Shown: positions 1-10,763 of the stretch, one piece after another
How positions within the stretch are numbered: the first letter of the stretch is position 1
Layout of the letters: each line of letters begins with the position of its first letter
DNA from: Paralithodes platypus
Lineage: Eukaryota; Arthropoda; Malacostraca; Decapoda; Lithodidae
Direction of reading: 5' to 3'
Length of the DNA: 64,000 nt
Assembly: GCA_032716605.1 (NCBI GenBank)
Contig: CM064492.1
Span: forward strand, 49,968,002 to 50,032,001
Made by a program: the position numbers and the translations under genes
The notes under the pieces: model-generated
What the model was told of the DNA's origin: nothing
Seen by the model: the letters and a program-made list of their open reading frames with translations, nothing else
Databases searched by the model: none

Positions 1-143
1 GCTGTGATGGCAAATTAACTCACTCTCACACTCTCTCTTCTTTTCTAATAAGTGCCCCACTCAGTCCCTCCACTCATTCACCCAGTTAGAGATGCCTCCC
101 CGTTCACCCCTATCTCCCCTAATATCAGTATATCTCCCTCTCT

Positions 144-155
144 CCCCCCCCCCTC

Positions 156-200
<45 letters not shown>
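144..200. repeat. C-tract and (CT)n microsatellite
   Basis: A run of C residues passes directly into about 17 CT units. The short open frame across it is low-complexity and I do not treat it as a gene. Confidence 0.95.
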
Positions 201-205
<5 letters not shown>

Positions 206-424
206 TCTCTCAAGTGGGTAGCCAGGGAAACTTGTCGACATCGGGGCAATACAACTTAGTGAGGCGGTTTGCTCGTTCTCAAACAAATTCAATTAGGAAG
301 TCTTTGGGAAGATGGGGAGAGGGTCAAAGGAACCAGGCAACTGAGTAGAGATGGAGAGAGAGAGAGGAATGGATGGATGGCTGGGGTTGATGACGAATGG
401 AAAGTGGAATCCCAAAGTGGCTAG

Positions 425-745
425 GCTGAGGAAAGAGTTACAAGGAGTTAAAAGGAATGGTTAGTATCTCAGAGACCTTAAGGTCCAATCCAGCGACATA
501 CTCGAAGTGGAAGGAGAGAGACTGTTTAGTGCACTACACTCATTACAGAGTGTACAAAATATTTTCTACCCCCTTTTTGAACTGCTCTACTGAAAAACTG
601 CTTACAACTTCTGAGGAAAGTTTGTTCCAGGTAGAATAGATCGTATATGTGAAAACGTTTCCACAAATACTAGTGCTGAACCATGTCAATAATTTCTAGC
701 CATGGTTGCGTGTTGTATTCGTATTGAAGCTAAACATTTTGCTAT
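425..745 (+). repeat. dispersed ~320 bp repeat, copy 1
   Basis: This stretch aligns by eye with 36863-37195. Shared blocks include a segment reading as cgaagtggaaggag, the block around cagtgcactacac, and the block around ttgttccaggtagaa. It is flanked by a smaller direct duplication: 345-425 and 745-835 share a GGATGGCTGG...AAAGTGGAAT segment. No convincing coding frame is conserved between the two copies, so I call it a non-coding dispersed repeat of unknown class. Confidence 0.7.
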
Positions 746-919
746 GATCTGAGAGAGAGAGAGAGCTGCTCGAATGGACGGCTGGAATTGAACGGGTTGA
801 TGATTGTAAAGTGGAATGCAAAAGTGACAAGCCTTCATATCATTTCTATATTAGGTTAGGTTATAGGCCAGACTTGGTTAGGCCATAATACGCTCTGGCA
901 GACTAGGGTACATTCTCAA

Positions 920-1129
920 CCCCTTCAGTACCGGTGACGTCTTTTGTATTTGATCTCAACTACATTTACACGATTTTATGAAGCTTAGGAAGGATATATG
1001 GTAACAAAAAGGATGCATTGAGTTAGTCTGTAGCCGTTTTTTAATGGGTAGACATCCTTCTTAAGCTGAATAAAATCGTCTAATAGTTACCAGAATATAA
1101 TGAAAAGGACGTCACCGGTACTGAAGGGG
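920..1129. mobile_element. Family A1 palindromic TTAA element
   Basis: The left end begins CCCCTTCAGTACCGG and the right end is its reverse complement, followed by TTAA (left flank TCAA). The two ~85-bp arms pair over most of their length: an inner block GATTTTAT...AGCTTAGGAAGG on the left is mirrored as CCTTCTTAAGCTGAATAAAATC on the right, around a loop of about 45 bp. It has no coding capacity. This is the clearest copy of the family; TTAA flanks suggest a piggyBac- or Kolobok-type mobiliser (inference). Confidence 0.8.
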
Positions 1130-1133
1130 TTAA

Positions 1134-1335
1134 ACAGTATAGGTGATGCATTTCTGTATATTGTGGTTAGTATTAGACTATTTTATTCAGCTTAGGAAGA
1201 TACTCTATGAGTTAAAGGATTAATTAAAATAGGCTTCGCCCCTCTCATATCTAGACATCCTTCCTAACCTGAAGAAAATCGTTTAATGACAACCAAAATC
1301 AAATGTAAAATAGGGAACTAGATCGAACGGGTTCA
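1134..1335. mobile_element. Degenerate family A element
   Basis: It begins at the TTAA that closes the previous element. It retains the inner inverted blocks, ATTAGACTATTTTATTCAGC followed by TTAGGAAG, mirrored as CATCCTTCCTAACCTGAAGA and AAATCGTTTAATG. The outer 20-25 bp have decayed. It is probably an older insertion than its neighbour. Confidence 0.55.
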
Positions 1336-1522
1336 TAATTTTCAATAGGGTTTCATTCACTTTCGTCTGTTTTTTGTTTTTCTATTCACAGCAATCACTC
1401 TTTTAATTTCATTCATACTTCGTTCTACTTCCTTCTTCTAATAACCCACACGGCTCATTCTAAAAAATAAATGATATGAAAAGGGCAATTAAAGGGTCCA
1501 TAATAATCATCTACCCATTTAT

Positions 1523-1733
1523 CCCTTTGAGTACCGGCGACGTGGGTTATTTTATATTCTAGCTATATTTAGACGATACTATGCGGCTTGGTTACTAAGG
1601 ATCTGTGGTAGTTAAAAGGGTTCGTTGAGATAGTTTGAAGTCTTAGTATTGCTAGAGGTCCTTCCTAAGTTGAATAAAATCGTCTAATAGTTGCCAGAAT
1701 AGGATGAAATGGACGTCGCCGGTACTAAACGGG
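1523..1733. mobile_element. Family A1 palindromic TTAA element
   Basis: Ends are CCCTTTGAGTACCGGCGACG and its mirror CGTCGCCGGTACTAAACGGG, then TTAA at 1734-1737. The inner arm AGACGATACTATGCGGCTTG is mirrored by AAGTTGAATAAAATCGTCTA. It contains no open frame. Confidence 0.75.
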
Positions 1734-1769
1734 TTAAAGGTATATTGATGTTATATTGATGATCATTAA

Positions 1770-2090
1770 GGGGAGGTACGGTGGAGTGGTCTTGCCACTG
1801 GACTGGTAATCCAATGGACCCGGGTTCAAATCCCGATATGTCAATGGAAAGATATTATTGGGATGGAATTTGTGCTGTACAGTCGTCTCCATAAGAAGTG
1901 TCACAGGGTACTCCTTCCATCCACCCTCCCAGGGAGGAAGGGATTATTTGGTAATGTTGGTATCCCTACACAAACTACCGGAATCCCCCACTCTCCAATG
2001 TCTTCCCTCCCTTTACCCCCAACATTTTCTCTCTCCCTCCCCCACTCACCCGTCATGTAACGTTCTGTACCCTTAGCGTTTTTTTTGTTA
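1770..2090 (+). mobile_element. tRNA-derived SINE, head shared with SINE1 but different tail
   Basis: An A-box-like GTGGAGTGGTCTTGCC and a B-box-like GGGTTCAAATCCCG lie about 35 bp apart, as in RNA polymerase III promoters derived from tRNA. The first ~125 bp match the SINE1 copies at 30419 and 52504(-). From about position 1900 the body is different and C/T-rich, ending near a T-run at 2081. It is not a functional tRNA: no clean acceptor stem follows the B box. Confidence 0.7.
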
Positions 2091-2099
2091 TTTACGTGT

Positions 2100-3830
2100 T
2101 TTATTGTAAATCTTGCAACATTTATTTACACGTGACCATAAATACCCCTTCTTTCTCTTTAAACACTTTAAAACCTTCCACTACAGCCAGGCTATCATTA
2201 GAAGATTTTACTCAGGTTAGGAAGGACCTTTTCGAATCAAAGGTGTAAACGCGAAATCAGGTAACCCTCTGACTCTCACATGTGCTTCCTAACTTGAATT
2301 AATTCGGTTAGTGATGGCCAACATGAAATCCATGCATCCAAGTGTGAAGATGAATAATTACAAACACATCTTTTGGCTCAAATGTATTCTGTAGTATACT
2401 AAATTTCCAAAACACAATTAAAATAATGTTTTGTGCATGATTAATACAGTCACACAATCTTAGTTAATTGAAATAAAAATACATACAATACAACAGCATA
2501 CCGATTGTGATATCATCTTTTGCAAACAATAGACAACAATAATTCAAGCACACCCACATACACAGCTATATATACAGAAGGTAAAATATATATACAGAAG
2601 GTAAATACACATAAATATAAACCGAAAGAGTGATATAGACAATACAGAAATATGATATAAATATTTAAATGTTATATGTTGAAATTGAGTGATTGGTACT
2701 AAATCACCAATATTGACTGTTAGTTAAATAATCAAAGACTGACATGGAAAGATATTGATAGACAGATATTGTAAGAAGTAATTGTATATAAAACATATAA
2801 GCATACTAATATGGAAATATACAAATGAACGATTGGGTCAAATAAAGCAAATCTCTTGTAGATCCAATTCATAGGTTCCAATGCATTTTGAGGAAAATAC
2901 AGCACTTGATCATAATACCAAATAAAATCAAACTTATGCTAATCATGCGAAACCAATAGTACAGATTTACTAATAATTCGGTAATTCCATATTGTCCCCT
3001 TTATAAACTCCCTTATAGGACTTATCGATCATACTTTATACGCTCTAACTCCGTGTTTTTTTATAAGTGTAAACCACGTATTTTTAGCCTCTACTTACTG
3101 AATATGAGAAGTATCCAATGTCGCTAATAGTTTCGTCATAATTCTTTGGACTGAAATTTGCTAAATCATAATAAATATATAAAGATGAAAAGTAAATTGT
3201 AACCTTGCAAAAAGCAGTCTTAAATAAACTAAGGACAATGGCGGATACGTTTCTTCAATTAATGGGGGGGGGGGGGAGACTATAAACAAAAGAATTATGA
3301 CTTAACATAATAGATGCATTTAAGCAGGTCATGCATACTAAAGTGCACAATAGGCAGTAAAGCTTACATAATGCAAATAACATAACCACACATACAAACC
3401 CAATAATAGGGTATATTAGATATGAAAATATGGGAAGTCACCTAAGGCCAGGATAATAGGTCTGAAAAAAAGAAACTTAAAACAAGCTAGGGAAAACGAA
3501 TTGGGGTGAAGTAAATTATGATTAATAGACAAGAGGCAAACTCATGAGATTGGATGAAGAAGAGAAACGCACAAGACAAAGGAAAAACATAATTACAGAA
3601 ACTATCGTAAGGCAAACCAATGGACAGACAAGAATAAGGACGAGTAGTAAAAACAATATGAAGACATTTACATAAAAAAACTGAAGAAATGTTACGCGAA
3701 AAGCGGTACGGAGCCGTAAATTATAAATAATAATAAATATTGTAGGCATGTATAGAATGTAATAAACCGATAAACGGTAGAACAGCTAGAAGAATGTCCA
3801 AAAAATAAGAAAAATAACTAGAGGGGCATT
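2100..3830. other. AT-rich stretch without recognisable genes
   Basis: The only structure I see is a degraded family A-like palindrome at about 2190-2335 (TTAGAAGATTTTACTCAGG then GGAAGG, mirrored by CTTCCTAACTTGAATTAATTC) and a poly-G run near 3265-3277. The short open frames lack recognisable motifs. Confidence 0.5.
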
Positions 3831-3834
3831 CGGG

Positions 3835-4160
3835 AGAGCGCATACCTCCACCGCCGCTGGCGGAGGTATGCGCTCTACCAACCGCCCCCTTGATGTAATA
3901 ACTTCGTCATTGGCGCATATCCTATCTGCTCACCAAATTTCGAGAACATTGGGTGATAACTTTGTGAGCCGCCTATGCTGGCAGAGGTATGCTCTCTACC
4001 GATCACCTCTTAAACTGAATCACTTCTTACTTGGTGCATATCCTATTCTTCCACCAAATTTCGTGAAGATCGGTTCATAACTTTTGAGAACTGATTTACA
4101 GGCAGACAAACAAAGGCAAAACAATACCTCCCGAACTTCGTTGGCGGAGGTAACAAATAC
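3835..4160. mobile_element. Hairpin-headed dispersed repeat
   Basis: A strong hairpin at about 3834-3880 pairs AGAGCGCATACCTCC with GGAGGTATGCGCTCT around a short GC-rich loop. It is followed by two internal near-copies of a ~100 bp unit containing GCATATCCTAT and CACCAAATTTCG. The region closes with a second copy of the GGCGGAGGTA motif after CTTCGTT near 4140-4152. The architecture suggests a small non-autonomous element; no coding capacity. Confidence 0.55.
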
Positions 4161-5039
4161 ACAAATGTGCAGTGGTCATTATAGAATGAAGACTTACAAG
4201 TGGGCAAGTGGAAAAACCATCATTGACTTAGTTGAAAAACAAAACAAAAATAGTTTGGATATAATTAACTTATGTAAGAGAAGGAAATGAAATAAGATGA
4301 AACGGATACCTTACATTTTTAGTTGTTTAATGTAATGATTTCACATGCTGCTAAGTGGATATTTTGTATCTCATATGCTTTAAAATCTTGGAATTTGTAA
4401 TTCCGGATTTACTGAATAATATGAGGAATCCTATATATTCGAAATTAACTTCTATCACCAAATGTTTTTAATTACATTCTCCCATTTAAATTATAACTTC
4501 AGCAATACAAATGTCCGTTGTGCATTAATTCTAATTTATTGTTATGTATTCATTCTTTCTCATTCTTGAAATTCAATTATATTTAACCTTAACTAAGATA
4601 TTGTTTTCATAACTGGGTAACAAATGACGCTTGGCTGTTCGCAATTTTGTGTCGTGAATAAGTGCAATGCTATCTATCTTTATAATCGTGCGAGATGGTG
4701 ATCAGTAACTTGTTAGATATTACCAAAAACCTAACAATCAGGGAACGCACTTTGCCACATAACTGCATGCATATCGAAAGTAGCGAGGAAGCAAGACAAT
4801 TTTGGGAACAAGTCAGTGAGTCATAGATAGGACCAAATGAAAGGTTCGTATTATTTTAGTGTTATAAAGTGAATTACCTTACGGTAGTTCATAATCTGTC
4901 CTTGCTACTATAGGCCTAATTAAATATAAATGTCCTTTTCCTGATACATAACAAACGTTGCAGTTCTTAATAGGCATTCCGACCTTAAATCTATAATGGT
5001 CGTTGGCTACCAAATTGATGAAAAGATCAATGAAGCGCA

Positions 5040-5042
<3 letters not shown>
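4160..5042. other. No gene recognised
   Basis: AT-rich sequence with only short low-quality open frames. I see no tRNA-like, TIR-like or coding motif here. Confidence 0.5.

Positions 5043-5132
<90 letters not shown>
5043..5132. repeat. (GA)n microsatellite
   Basis: About 45 uninterrupted GA units. The apparent Arg/Glu or Leu/Ser frames across it are artefacts. Confidence 0.98.
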
Positions 5133-5134
<2 letters not shown>

Positions 5135-5621
5135 TAGTTAATGTAGATTGTTTCCAGAGGTCAAAGATAGACGATGGTTCAAGTTGGTAAGGAAATAATA
5201 CAAACAAACAGTACAGAGACACAGGGGAAGGCCATGGCAGAATCCCCCCCCCCCCATTCCACACACACACAAACACACACGCGTATAAGCTGATGTTAAG
5301 AAATCCTCATATATTAGTTCTAAGGAAAGTTGTGTGTGTAGTTATTACTTGTTAATCATACTAGGATTATGATGACACATAAATATTAAACGAGCAAAAC
5401 GAATACGAGATGGTCTTCCTTCTTGTAGAATTGTGAATGCTAAAGCTCTCCAGTATGGCATAGGGGCATCATAGGTGACTAATAATTAATGTAATAATCA
5501 TCTTACTCAAAGTACAAACAATTAACACATTAATTGTTTAATCTGGATAATGTAAGCGGTAACATACAAACAACCAAACATTACCCTTTTATCTGCAAGT
5601 AATAGACAAGGGATTATGTGG

Positions 5622-5622
<1 letters not shown>
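5133..5622. other. No gene recognised
   Basis: It contains a C-run at about 5245-5256 and a short CA tract near 5262-5280. The rest is AT-rich and without recognisable structure. Confidence 0.5.

Positions 5623-5655
<33 letters not shown>
5623..5655. repeat. (CA)n microsatellite
   Basis: About 16 CA units, adjacent to the SINE that starts near 5660. Confidence 0.95.
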
Positions 5656-5658
<3 letters not shown>

Positions 5659-5659
5659 C

Positions 5660-5837
5660 TCTCCAGGGGCGGGCGTAGCGACGTGGTGGCTAACGCGCTC
5701 AACTTTTGATCAGGGGGTCACAGGTTCGAGTCCCGCCGCCGACACGTTACCTTGCAGGTGGGGTAGGGCCCATCCTAACTTACCCTAGTAGTGCTATATT
5801 ATGGTTTCTTCAGGTCTAGCGTGGTGGAATAATTTCC

Positions 5838-5838
<1 letters not shown>
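5660..5838 (+). mobile_element. tRNA-derived SINE (SINE3 type)
   Basis: A-box-like GTGGTGGCTAACGCG is followed about 40 bp later by B-box GGTTCGAGTCCC. The downstream body (GTTACCTTGCAGGTGGGGTAGG onward) and the (TC)n tail at 5839-5898 are not tRNA-like, so this is a retroposed element rather than a tRNA gene. It is sandwiched between CA and TC microsatellites, the latter probably grown from its 3' tail. Confidence 0.65.

Positions 5839-5898
<60 letters not shown>
5839..5898. repeat. (TC)n microsatellite
   Basis: About 30 TC units at the 3' side of the SINE. Confidence 0.97.
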
Positions 5899-5903
<5 letters not shown>

Positions 5904-6594
5904 TGAAGATAATTAATTGAATCCCTAACATAATGCTAAGCTCATCAGACTATGTCACACTCTAATTTGAAGCACATGGCATAATGTGTTATCAACTGCT
6001 ACGGAGTAGCAGGATTTATTTCATATTATATACAACAAAATATACAGAGTATTCTAAAGATTGAGTAGATACTGTTACATTAAACTCGTGTGTGTGTGTG
6101 TATATATATATTATTTAACATAGACTGTGTTCTTAAACATAGACGGAACATAAAGGATGAATATTTTGTAAAAATTGATTCTCATTACCTTCATAATTAT
6201 ACAAAGAATGCAGGGTAATATTGACATTAAGCAAATACAAAAATAGGTAGTAAGGAATAGATGATGAATATTTACTTGCATGCTTTAGAACCGTGATAAA
6301 TTGAATGACAGCATAACATATTAAATATATGTTTAGGAAATTAAAAGAGCATGGAAAGTTCCAGTAACTTAGAATTGGGGAGGGAGAGACAAGTGTGTGT
6401 GTGTGTGTGTGTGTTGGAGGGGTTGGGGGGAGAGAGAAGGGGGGAATACTGGTGGAAGGGAACACGGGTGTGGGGAATCAGGGGGGGAGGCGGGAGGGGA
6501 GGGGGGAGTTCAGGGAACCTACAGAACACCGCTTTTTCTCCTGGTAAAAAAGGGGAGAGAGGAGATGACCACCTGAGCCGGAACATATGCTCTT
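5899..6594. other. Gene-free stretch with GT and G-rich tracts
   Basis: It contains (GT)n(AT)n at 6089-6112, (GT)n at 6391-6413 and G-rich purine runs at 6414-6510. The open frames across these tracts are low complexity. Confidence 0.55.
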
Positions 6595-7038
6595 AACTGT
6601 ACCTAGTATCAGTGCATTGCCACAAAGGCCACCGAAACGCCAAATAAATACCCTCATTGCTCCCGGATTAAATAGCACTGTATTTTCAAAATATGTTACA
6701 GGGGGACAATACCTAGTGAGTTCATTGGTCAATAGGTGGCATTCTGAGAGTGAGGGTCCGAGTCTAGGAGATTAGACAGTGAAGCACTGGAGTGAGGTAG
6801 CTTCAGAGATGGGGCTGCTTCGAGCCGTGAGTGAGCAACTAAGCCCCATGCATCCTGGGAAGGCAAGATGGCAAGGGCTGGTTGCAGCTAAAAAAAAGTG
6901 CTTCACATGTCTCACCCCCTAGACTGGAACAAGACCTCACAGGCTTCACTGTTCAATGTATAACGGTTGAATGTACAGGCTCTCAGCCTATGCCCGAGAG
7001 GGAGTAGTTGGAATATAGAAAAACAAAAACAAAACTAT
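6595..7038 (+). mobile_element. SINE1, 5'-truncated
   Basis: The copy starts inside the SINE1 body at TGTACCTAGTATCAGTG and lacks the tRNA-like head. It then follows the 30419 copy through the blocks CACCGAAACG, GTGAAGCAC, GACTGGAACAAGACC and GGAATATAG, ending in an A-rich AAAACAAAAACAAAAC tail. Truncation at the 5' end with an A-rich 3' end is the usual outcome of LINE-assisted retroposition. Confidence 0.75.
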
Positions 7039-7147
7039 TATGAGTGTGCTGGAGACTTTGGCATCCGAGTGTACCAGGTATTTATGAAGGCGACTGTACA
7101 TCAGCACGAGAGTACAGTACATCTCATCAATCTTACTCCGTTCGACT

Positions 7148-7843
7148 AAGGTAGGGTCACATGAGCGATTTTTCTGTCGATATTTACCAGGATTTTTTAT
7201 CTGGTAGCTTCAACATGTAAGTACCCTCATAATTAACGCCCTAAGAGCGGGCCCGTCAGTAACTTCTACTACCCGCCAAGCGGGTAGTTTACCCTAAGCG
7301 ACCTTGTTTCCGTGTTCTTTTTCATGCATAAACAAGAGCCAGAGCGTAATACAATTATGTATCCCTGAAAGGGCATTAATTGAGCTTTCCAATGATACCA
7401 GAATCATCCTTCTACGACCACTGGTTCTCTTGCAACGATCGTGCAACACAAAGGAAAAATCGCTAAAATAAGGTAATTTCCTTACATAATTCCCTGTGTA
7501 GCGAGGTAATGGGTGTGGATGAGTGAGGAGGGGAGGTTAGTTGTTGCGCGGGGACCGTGCCGAGCGGTCAGAGTGAACCTACGCTCCTCCCACCGCTCGT
7601 CTCTCTCTCAGAGCCAATTATGTGCTCAAAATTGCTACCGACTTAAGGCGGGCCCCGCCACATAGTCCTTTTTTCTCTAGACTGACTTAAGTCCGGCCCC
7701 GCTAGACAAGGGTTAAACTACCTAGCATAATATACCTTCGATCTAGTGCTTGATGCCAATGCGAAAGAGCCTCAAAATAGTACGAGAACAAATAAAAATT
7801 GTTCATAGAAAATTGCCGGAAAATGCGCTCGTGTGACACCGAC
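7148..7843. mobile_element. Family D TIR element, split by a family C insertion
   Basis: Outer ends resemble AAGGTAGGGTCACATGAGCG at the left, mirrored by CGCTCGTGTGACACCGACTT at the right, then AA. Removing the C element at 7237-7712 leaves about 215 bp, the size of the second family D copy at 7866-8081. No coding capacity. Flanking target could be TTAA or TTA/TAA; the ends alone do not decide. Confidence 0.6.
7237..7712 (-). mobile_element. Family C TTAA element
   Basis: A 476-bp element bounded by TTAA at 7233-7236 and 7713-7716. In reverse complement it aligns along its length with 17526-18005: both have CCCTTRTYTAGCGG at the start, GGACTATGTGGCGG, and a GAGAGAGACRAG block. Terminal inverted repeats are short and imperfect. 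No open frame suggests a transposase. It lies inside a family D element, so it inserted later. Confidence 0.75.
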
Positions 7844-7865
7844 TTAACCATCTTCTGTCCCTAAC

Positions 7866-8081
7866 TAAAGCCGGTATCACACGAGTGTTTTTTCCCGTAA
7901 CATTATCCTCAACACTGGTCTGGCAGATTATGAGGTTAACATCTAAACAATTTCGATTACCTAAATTCATCTATAGTGAGTAGTTTCCCAACACCCATGC
8001 AAAATATCCCAGAAATATTGCCAAGAATATGTTGATCATCGAATGTTGTCCATGAAAGCTCTAATGTGATACCGGCTTTAA
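7866..8081. mobile_element. Family D TIR element, copy 2
   Basis: The left end AAAGCCGGTATCACACGAG is mirrored by the right end CTCTAATGTGATACCGGCTTT. It is about 212 bp and has no coding capacity. Its last TTAA (8078-8081) is also the first TTAA of the family B element that follows. Confidence 0.7.
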
Positions 8082-8434
8082 GGGGGTGGTGGCAATTGTT
8101 TTGGCCTGTGTATATATATATATATTTATTTATTTTTGAGTTTCCTCGCAGGGCCTCCATCAAGCTTAAAAAAAACACCTCCTCGACCCCCTTTCAAGAT
8201 AAATTTGTAAATTTTTCGGTAAAAATTTCCCGGCCGGTTCCATCTAAAAGTACAGGCTCACTATCGCTCGCCAGGAAATTATCGACACCCAAATGGAACG
8301 AAAGGTCCTAATATTGACAAAGAAATGGGGTGATAGGTCTCAAAGTCGACAAACTAATGGGACAAACGTCTATCTGAATACTAATGAGGCTAAGCATGAG
8401 GGAGAAGGGGGTCCAGAAGAACAAACTCTCCCCC
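8082..8434 (-). mobile_element. Family B TTAA element
   Basis: TTAA (8078-8081) GGGGG...CCCCC TTAA (8435-8438). Internal family landmarks in order: CCTCCATCAAGCTT, TTTTTCGGTA, a CTCACTATCGCTCGCCAGG block, and about three ~30-bp subrepeats of the type AATGGGRCRAAMGTCT, then CATGAGGGAGAAGG. Non-coding. Confidence 0.8.
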
Positions 8435-8729
8435 TTAATTCATTAGCACACACTCCTCGCCTATAACCATAATAATTCATCAGTAACTGTGCAGTACGCC
8501 AAGATATACACACTACACAGTGTTCAACCCCACCCTTCAATCTATCCAAAACTCTCTAATCTCCTACTTATCTATAGCCATCATAATCATCATCATCATC
8601 CTTCAATCTTATTCAACCTCTACTTCACTCAATCTCCACAAATTACCTCCTTCATTTTCTTCACAAGATATACTATAATTCATTATTAAATTATATTTTG
8701 GGTTATTTGACGATGTGATTAAGGCTATT

Positions 8730-8984
8730 GATAAGTGCAGTGGGTGCACTACATGATTAGATTAATGTCCAGCATTCGATAAATGGATATTGTCATGTGC
8801 TATGCTTATAACTGCCTCGATGGTGTAATGGTTAGAGTTTTTATAATCTGTGTGTGGTAGCCCAGGTTCGAATCCCGGTGGATCACATGCTTGCTTTCAT
8901 TAAGTTCTGCCTCAAAAACATCTCCCAGGCAAACTGTCAAAGGCGGAGTAGACTGGAGATGTGTACACTCTAACTTTTTAGCTG

Positions 8985-9022
<38 letters not shown>

Positions 9023-9105
9023 TTACATAGATACACTGACCATACCGACCTTACGATTCCAACGAGGTGGTCACGACCTAATTCTAGTAGAGATAGATAG
9101 AGTGA
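8730..9105 (+). mobile_element. SINE2: hairpin module plus tRNA-like SINE
   Basis: A palindromic ~70-bp module (TACATGATTAGATT ... TTCGATAAATGGATATT) precedes a tRNA-like head at 8814. A-box TGGTGTAATGGTTAGAG and B-box GGTTCGAATCCCGG are followed by a non-tRNA body, a (GA)n stretch and a tail containing GAGGTGGTCACGACC and TAGTAGAGATAG. The same order of modules recurs at 40604-40990. The tail recurs alone at 18085-18165. Confidence 0.6.
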
Positions 9106-9584
9106 GAATGAGAGAGAAGTGGGAGATTAAAACAACATTAAAAATCAAAGTTGATTAATTAATGTGAATATCAAATTAGGAAAAGAAAGCTTATAGAAAA
9201 GGCCCATCAAGAGAGAGAGAGAGAGAGAGAGAGAGTGAGAGAGTGAGAGAGAAAGAAAGAGAAAGAAAGAAAAAGAGAAAAAAGAGAGAGAGAGAGAGAG
9301 AGAATGAGAGAGAAGTGGAGGAATAAAACCAAATACAAAATCAAAGTTGATTAATAAATATGCAAGAGCACACAAAACAAGTAAATCAAGGAAAACGTAT
9401 GGAATGGGATGAAAAAGAAAATACGAAATTCAAATGCAGTGGAAAAGAAAAGAAAAACAAATATGAAATGAGTGAAAATAAACACCAGCTAGAGAATAGA
9501 GATGGAGAATTTTAAACTGAAGAGAATATGAAAATGAATAGAACATTAAAGAAGGAATGATTATAAAAATAGGAAAGCCCAATC

Positions 9585-9615
<31 letters not shown>

Positions 9616-9936
9616 AGATATGAACGTAAAGTGTAGGATAAAGCCCCACCCGAACGTCTCTTTAACACTTCAGGCTGGTGTGCTGTATTGAAGACACTTT
9701 TCACAGCTCCATATTCTATCTCTCTCTCTCTCCATAATTGTTTACTCGTTTTCCTATATTGCATGTGAATTACTTTTCAATTTCAGCTTGATTTTCTCTT
9801 TATTTCAGAATGCCCTTTCTCTCGCTCGGCCTAACTTAGTTTTTATTTTCACTCGCAGCATATTTTCCTTTCTTGTGTCACTTTATTGGGTCTTTATCCG
9901 ATGCCATTCTCTCTATGACTTGTTCTCTAAGTCCCT
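9106..9936. repeat. GA-rich direct repeats
   Basis: Two related units at about 9107-9240 and 9300-9370 share GAGAGAGAAGTGG, then an A-rich run, then ATCAAAGTTGATTAAT. Another (GA)n tract with a flanking AGGCCC/AGCCCAATC motif lies at 9570-9605. The remainder (9606-9936) shows no recognisable gene. Confidence 0.6.
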
Positions 9937-9940
9937 TTAA

Positions 9941-10147
9941 CTCATTCAGTACCAGGGACGTCCTTTTCATCATATTCTGGCAACTATTAGACGATTGTAT
10001 TCAGCTTATGAAAGACCTCGAGCAATGATAAGGCTTCAAACTATATCAACCAACCATTTCAACTACCACAGATCCTTCCCAAGCTGCTTAATATCGTCTA
10101 ATTATAGCTAGCATAAAATATAAGACACATCGCTGGTACTCAAAGGG
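9941..10147. mobile_element. Family A1 palindromic TTAA element
   Basis: TTAA at 9937-9940 and 10148-10151. Ends CTCATTCAGTACCAGGGACG and mirror GCTGGTACTCAAAGGG. Inner arms ATTAGACGATTGTATTCAGC and GCTTAATATCGTCTAATT. Its right TTAA is shared with the family B element next to it. Confidence 0.78.
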
Positions 10148-10151
10148 TTAA

Positions 10152-10517
10152 GGGGAGGCAGACATTTTGTTTGTTTTTTGTTTTGGTCTATTAATTCATA
10201 TATTCCTTAGTTTCCTCGCTAGACCTCCATCAAGCTTAGAAAAACACCCCAAGACCCCCCTTCAAGATAAATTTGTACATTTTTCGGTAGATAAATGTCC
10301 CGGCCGAAGGCCGATTCCTCTTAAAATTTCAGGCTCGCTATCGCTCGCCAGGAAATAATCAAAACCTAAATGGTACGAAAGGTCTTAAAATTGACAACGA
10401 AATTGGGCGAAAGGTGTTAAAATCGCCAAACTAATGGGTCGAACGTCTTATAATCTAAAAAAAAATGGGGTTAAACATGAGGGAGAAGGAGGTCCAGAAT
10501 AACGGTCTGTCTCCCCT
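10152..10517 (-). mobile_element. Family B TTAA element
   Basis: It starts right after the TTAA at 10148-10151 with GGGGAGGCAGAC and ends GTCTGTCTCCCC followed by TTAG. It contains the family landmarks CCTCCATCAAGCTTAGA, TTTTTCGGTAG, GGCTCGCTATCGCTCGCCAG and the ~30-bp subrepeats. Non-coding. Confidence 0.8.
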
Positions 10518-10546
10518 TTAGGTAGTGGAGAATGTCAGCTCAATAA

Positions 10547-10759
10547 ACCCATTCGAAGATACGATGACGCATTTCGTGTCTATTTTCTGGCTGTTATTAG
10601 ATAATTCTACCATATTAAGGAAGGGTATATTATGGCAGTCAGAGGGTCAATTGAGAAAGTGCTTACCTTTATAATTCCTAAAGATCCTTCCTAAACTGTA
10701 TACAATTGTCTAATGATAGTCAGAAAACACTGTCAAAATGCATCAAAATCTTCAAAGGG
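10547..10759. mobile_element. Family A2 palindromic element
   Basis: The outer arm reads CCCATTCGAAGATACGATGACG on the left and is mirrored by CATCAAAATCTTCAAAGGG on the right, then TTAA (10760-10763). The inner core (GGCTGTTATTAGATAATTC with TTAAGGAAGG) is the same as in subfamily A1, so A1 and A2 share a core but differ at their termini. Confidence 0.72.
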
Positions 10760-10763
10760 TTAA

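Noticed and set aside
5660..5760. Functional tRNA gene candidates (also near 1770, 8814, 40891, 54060, 30419)
   Set aside because: A- and B-box-like motifs are present but acceptor stems do not close and non-tRNA bodies follow; dispersed copies and poly(A) tails indicate SINEs.
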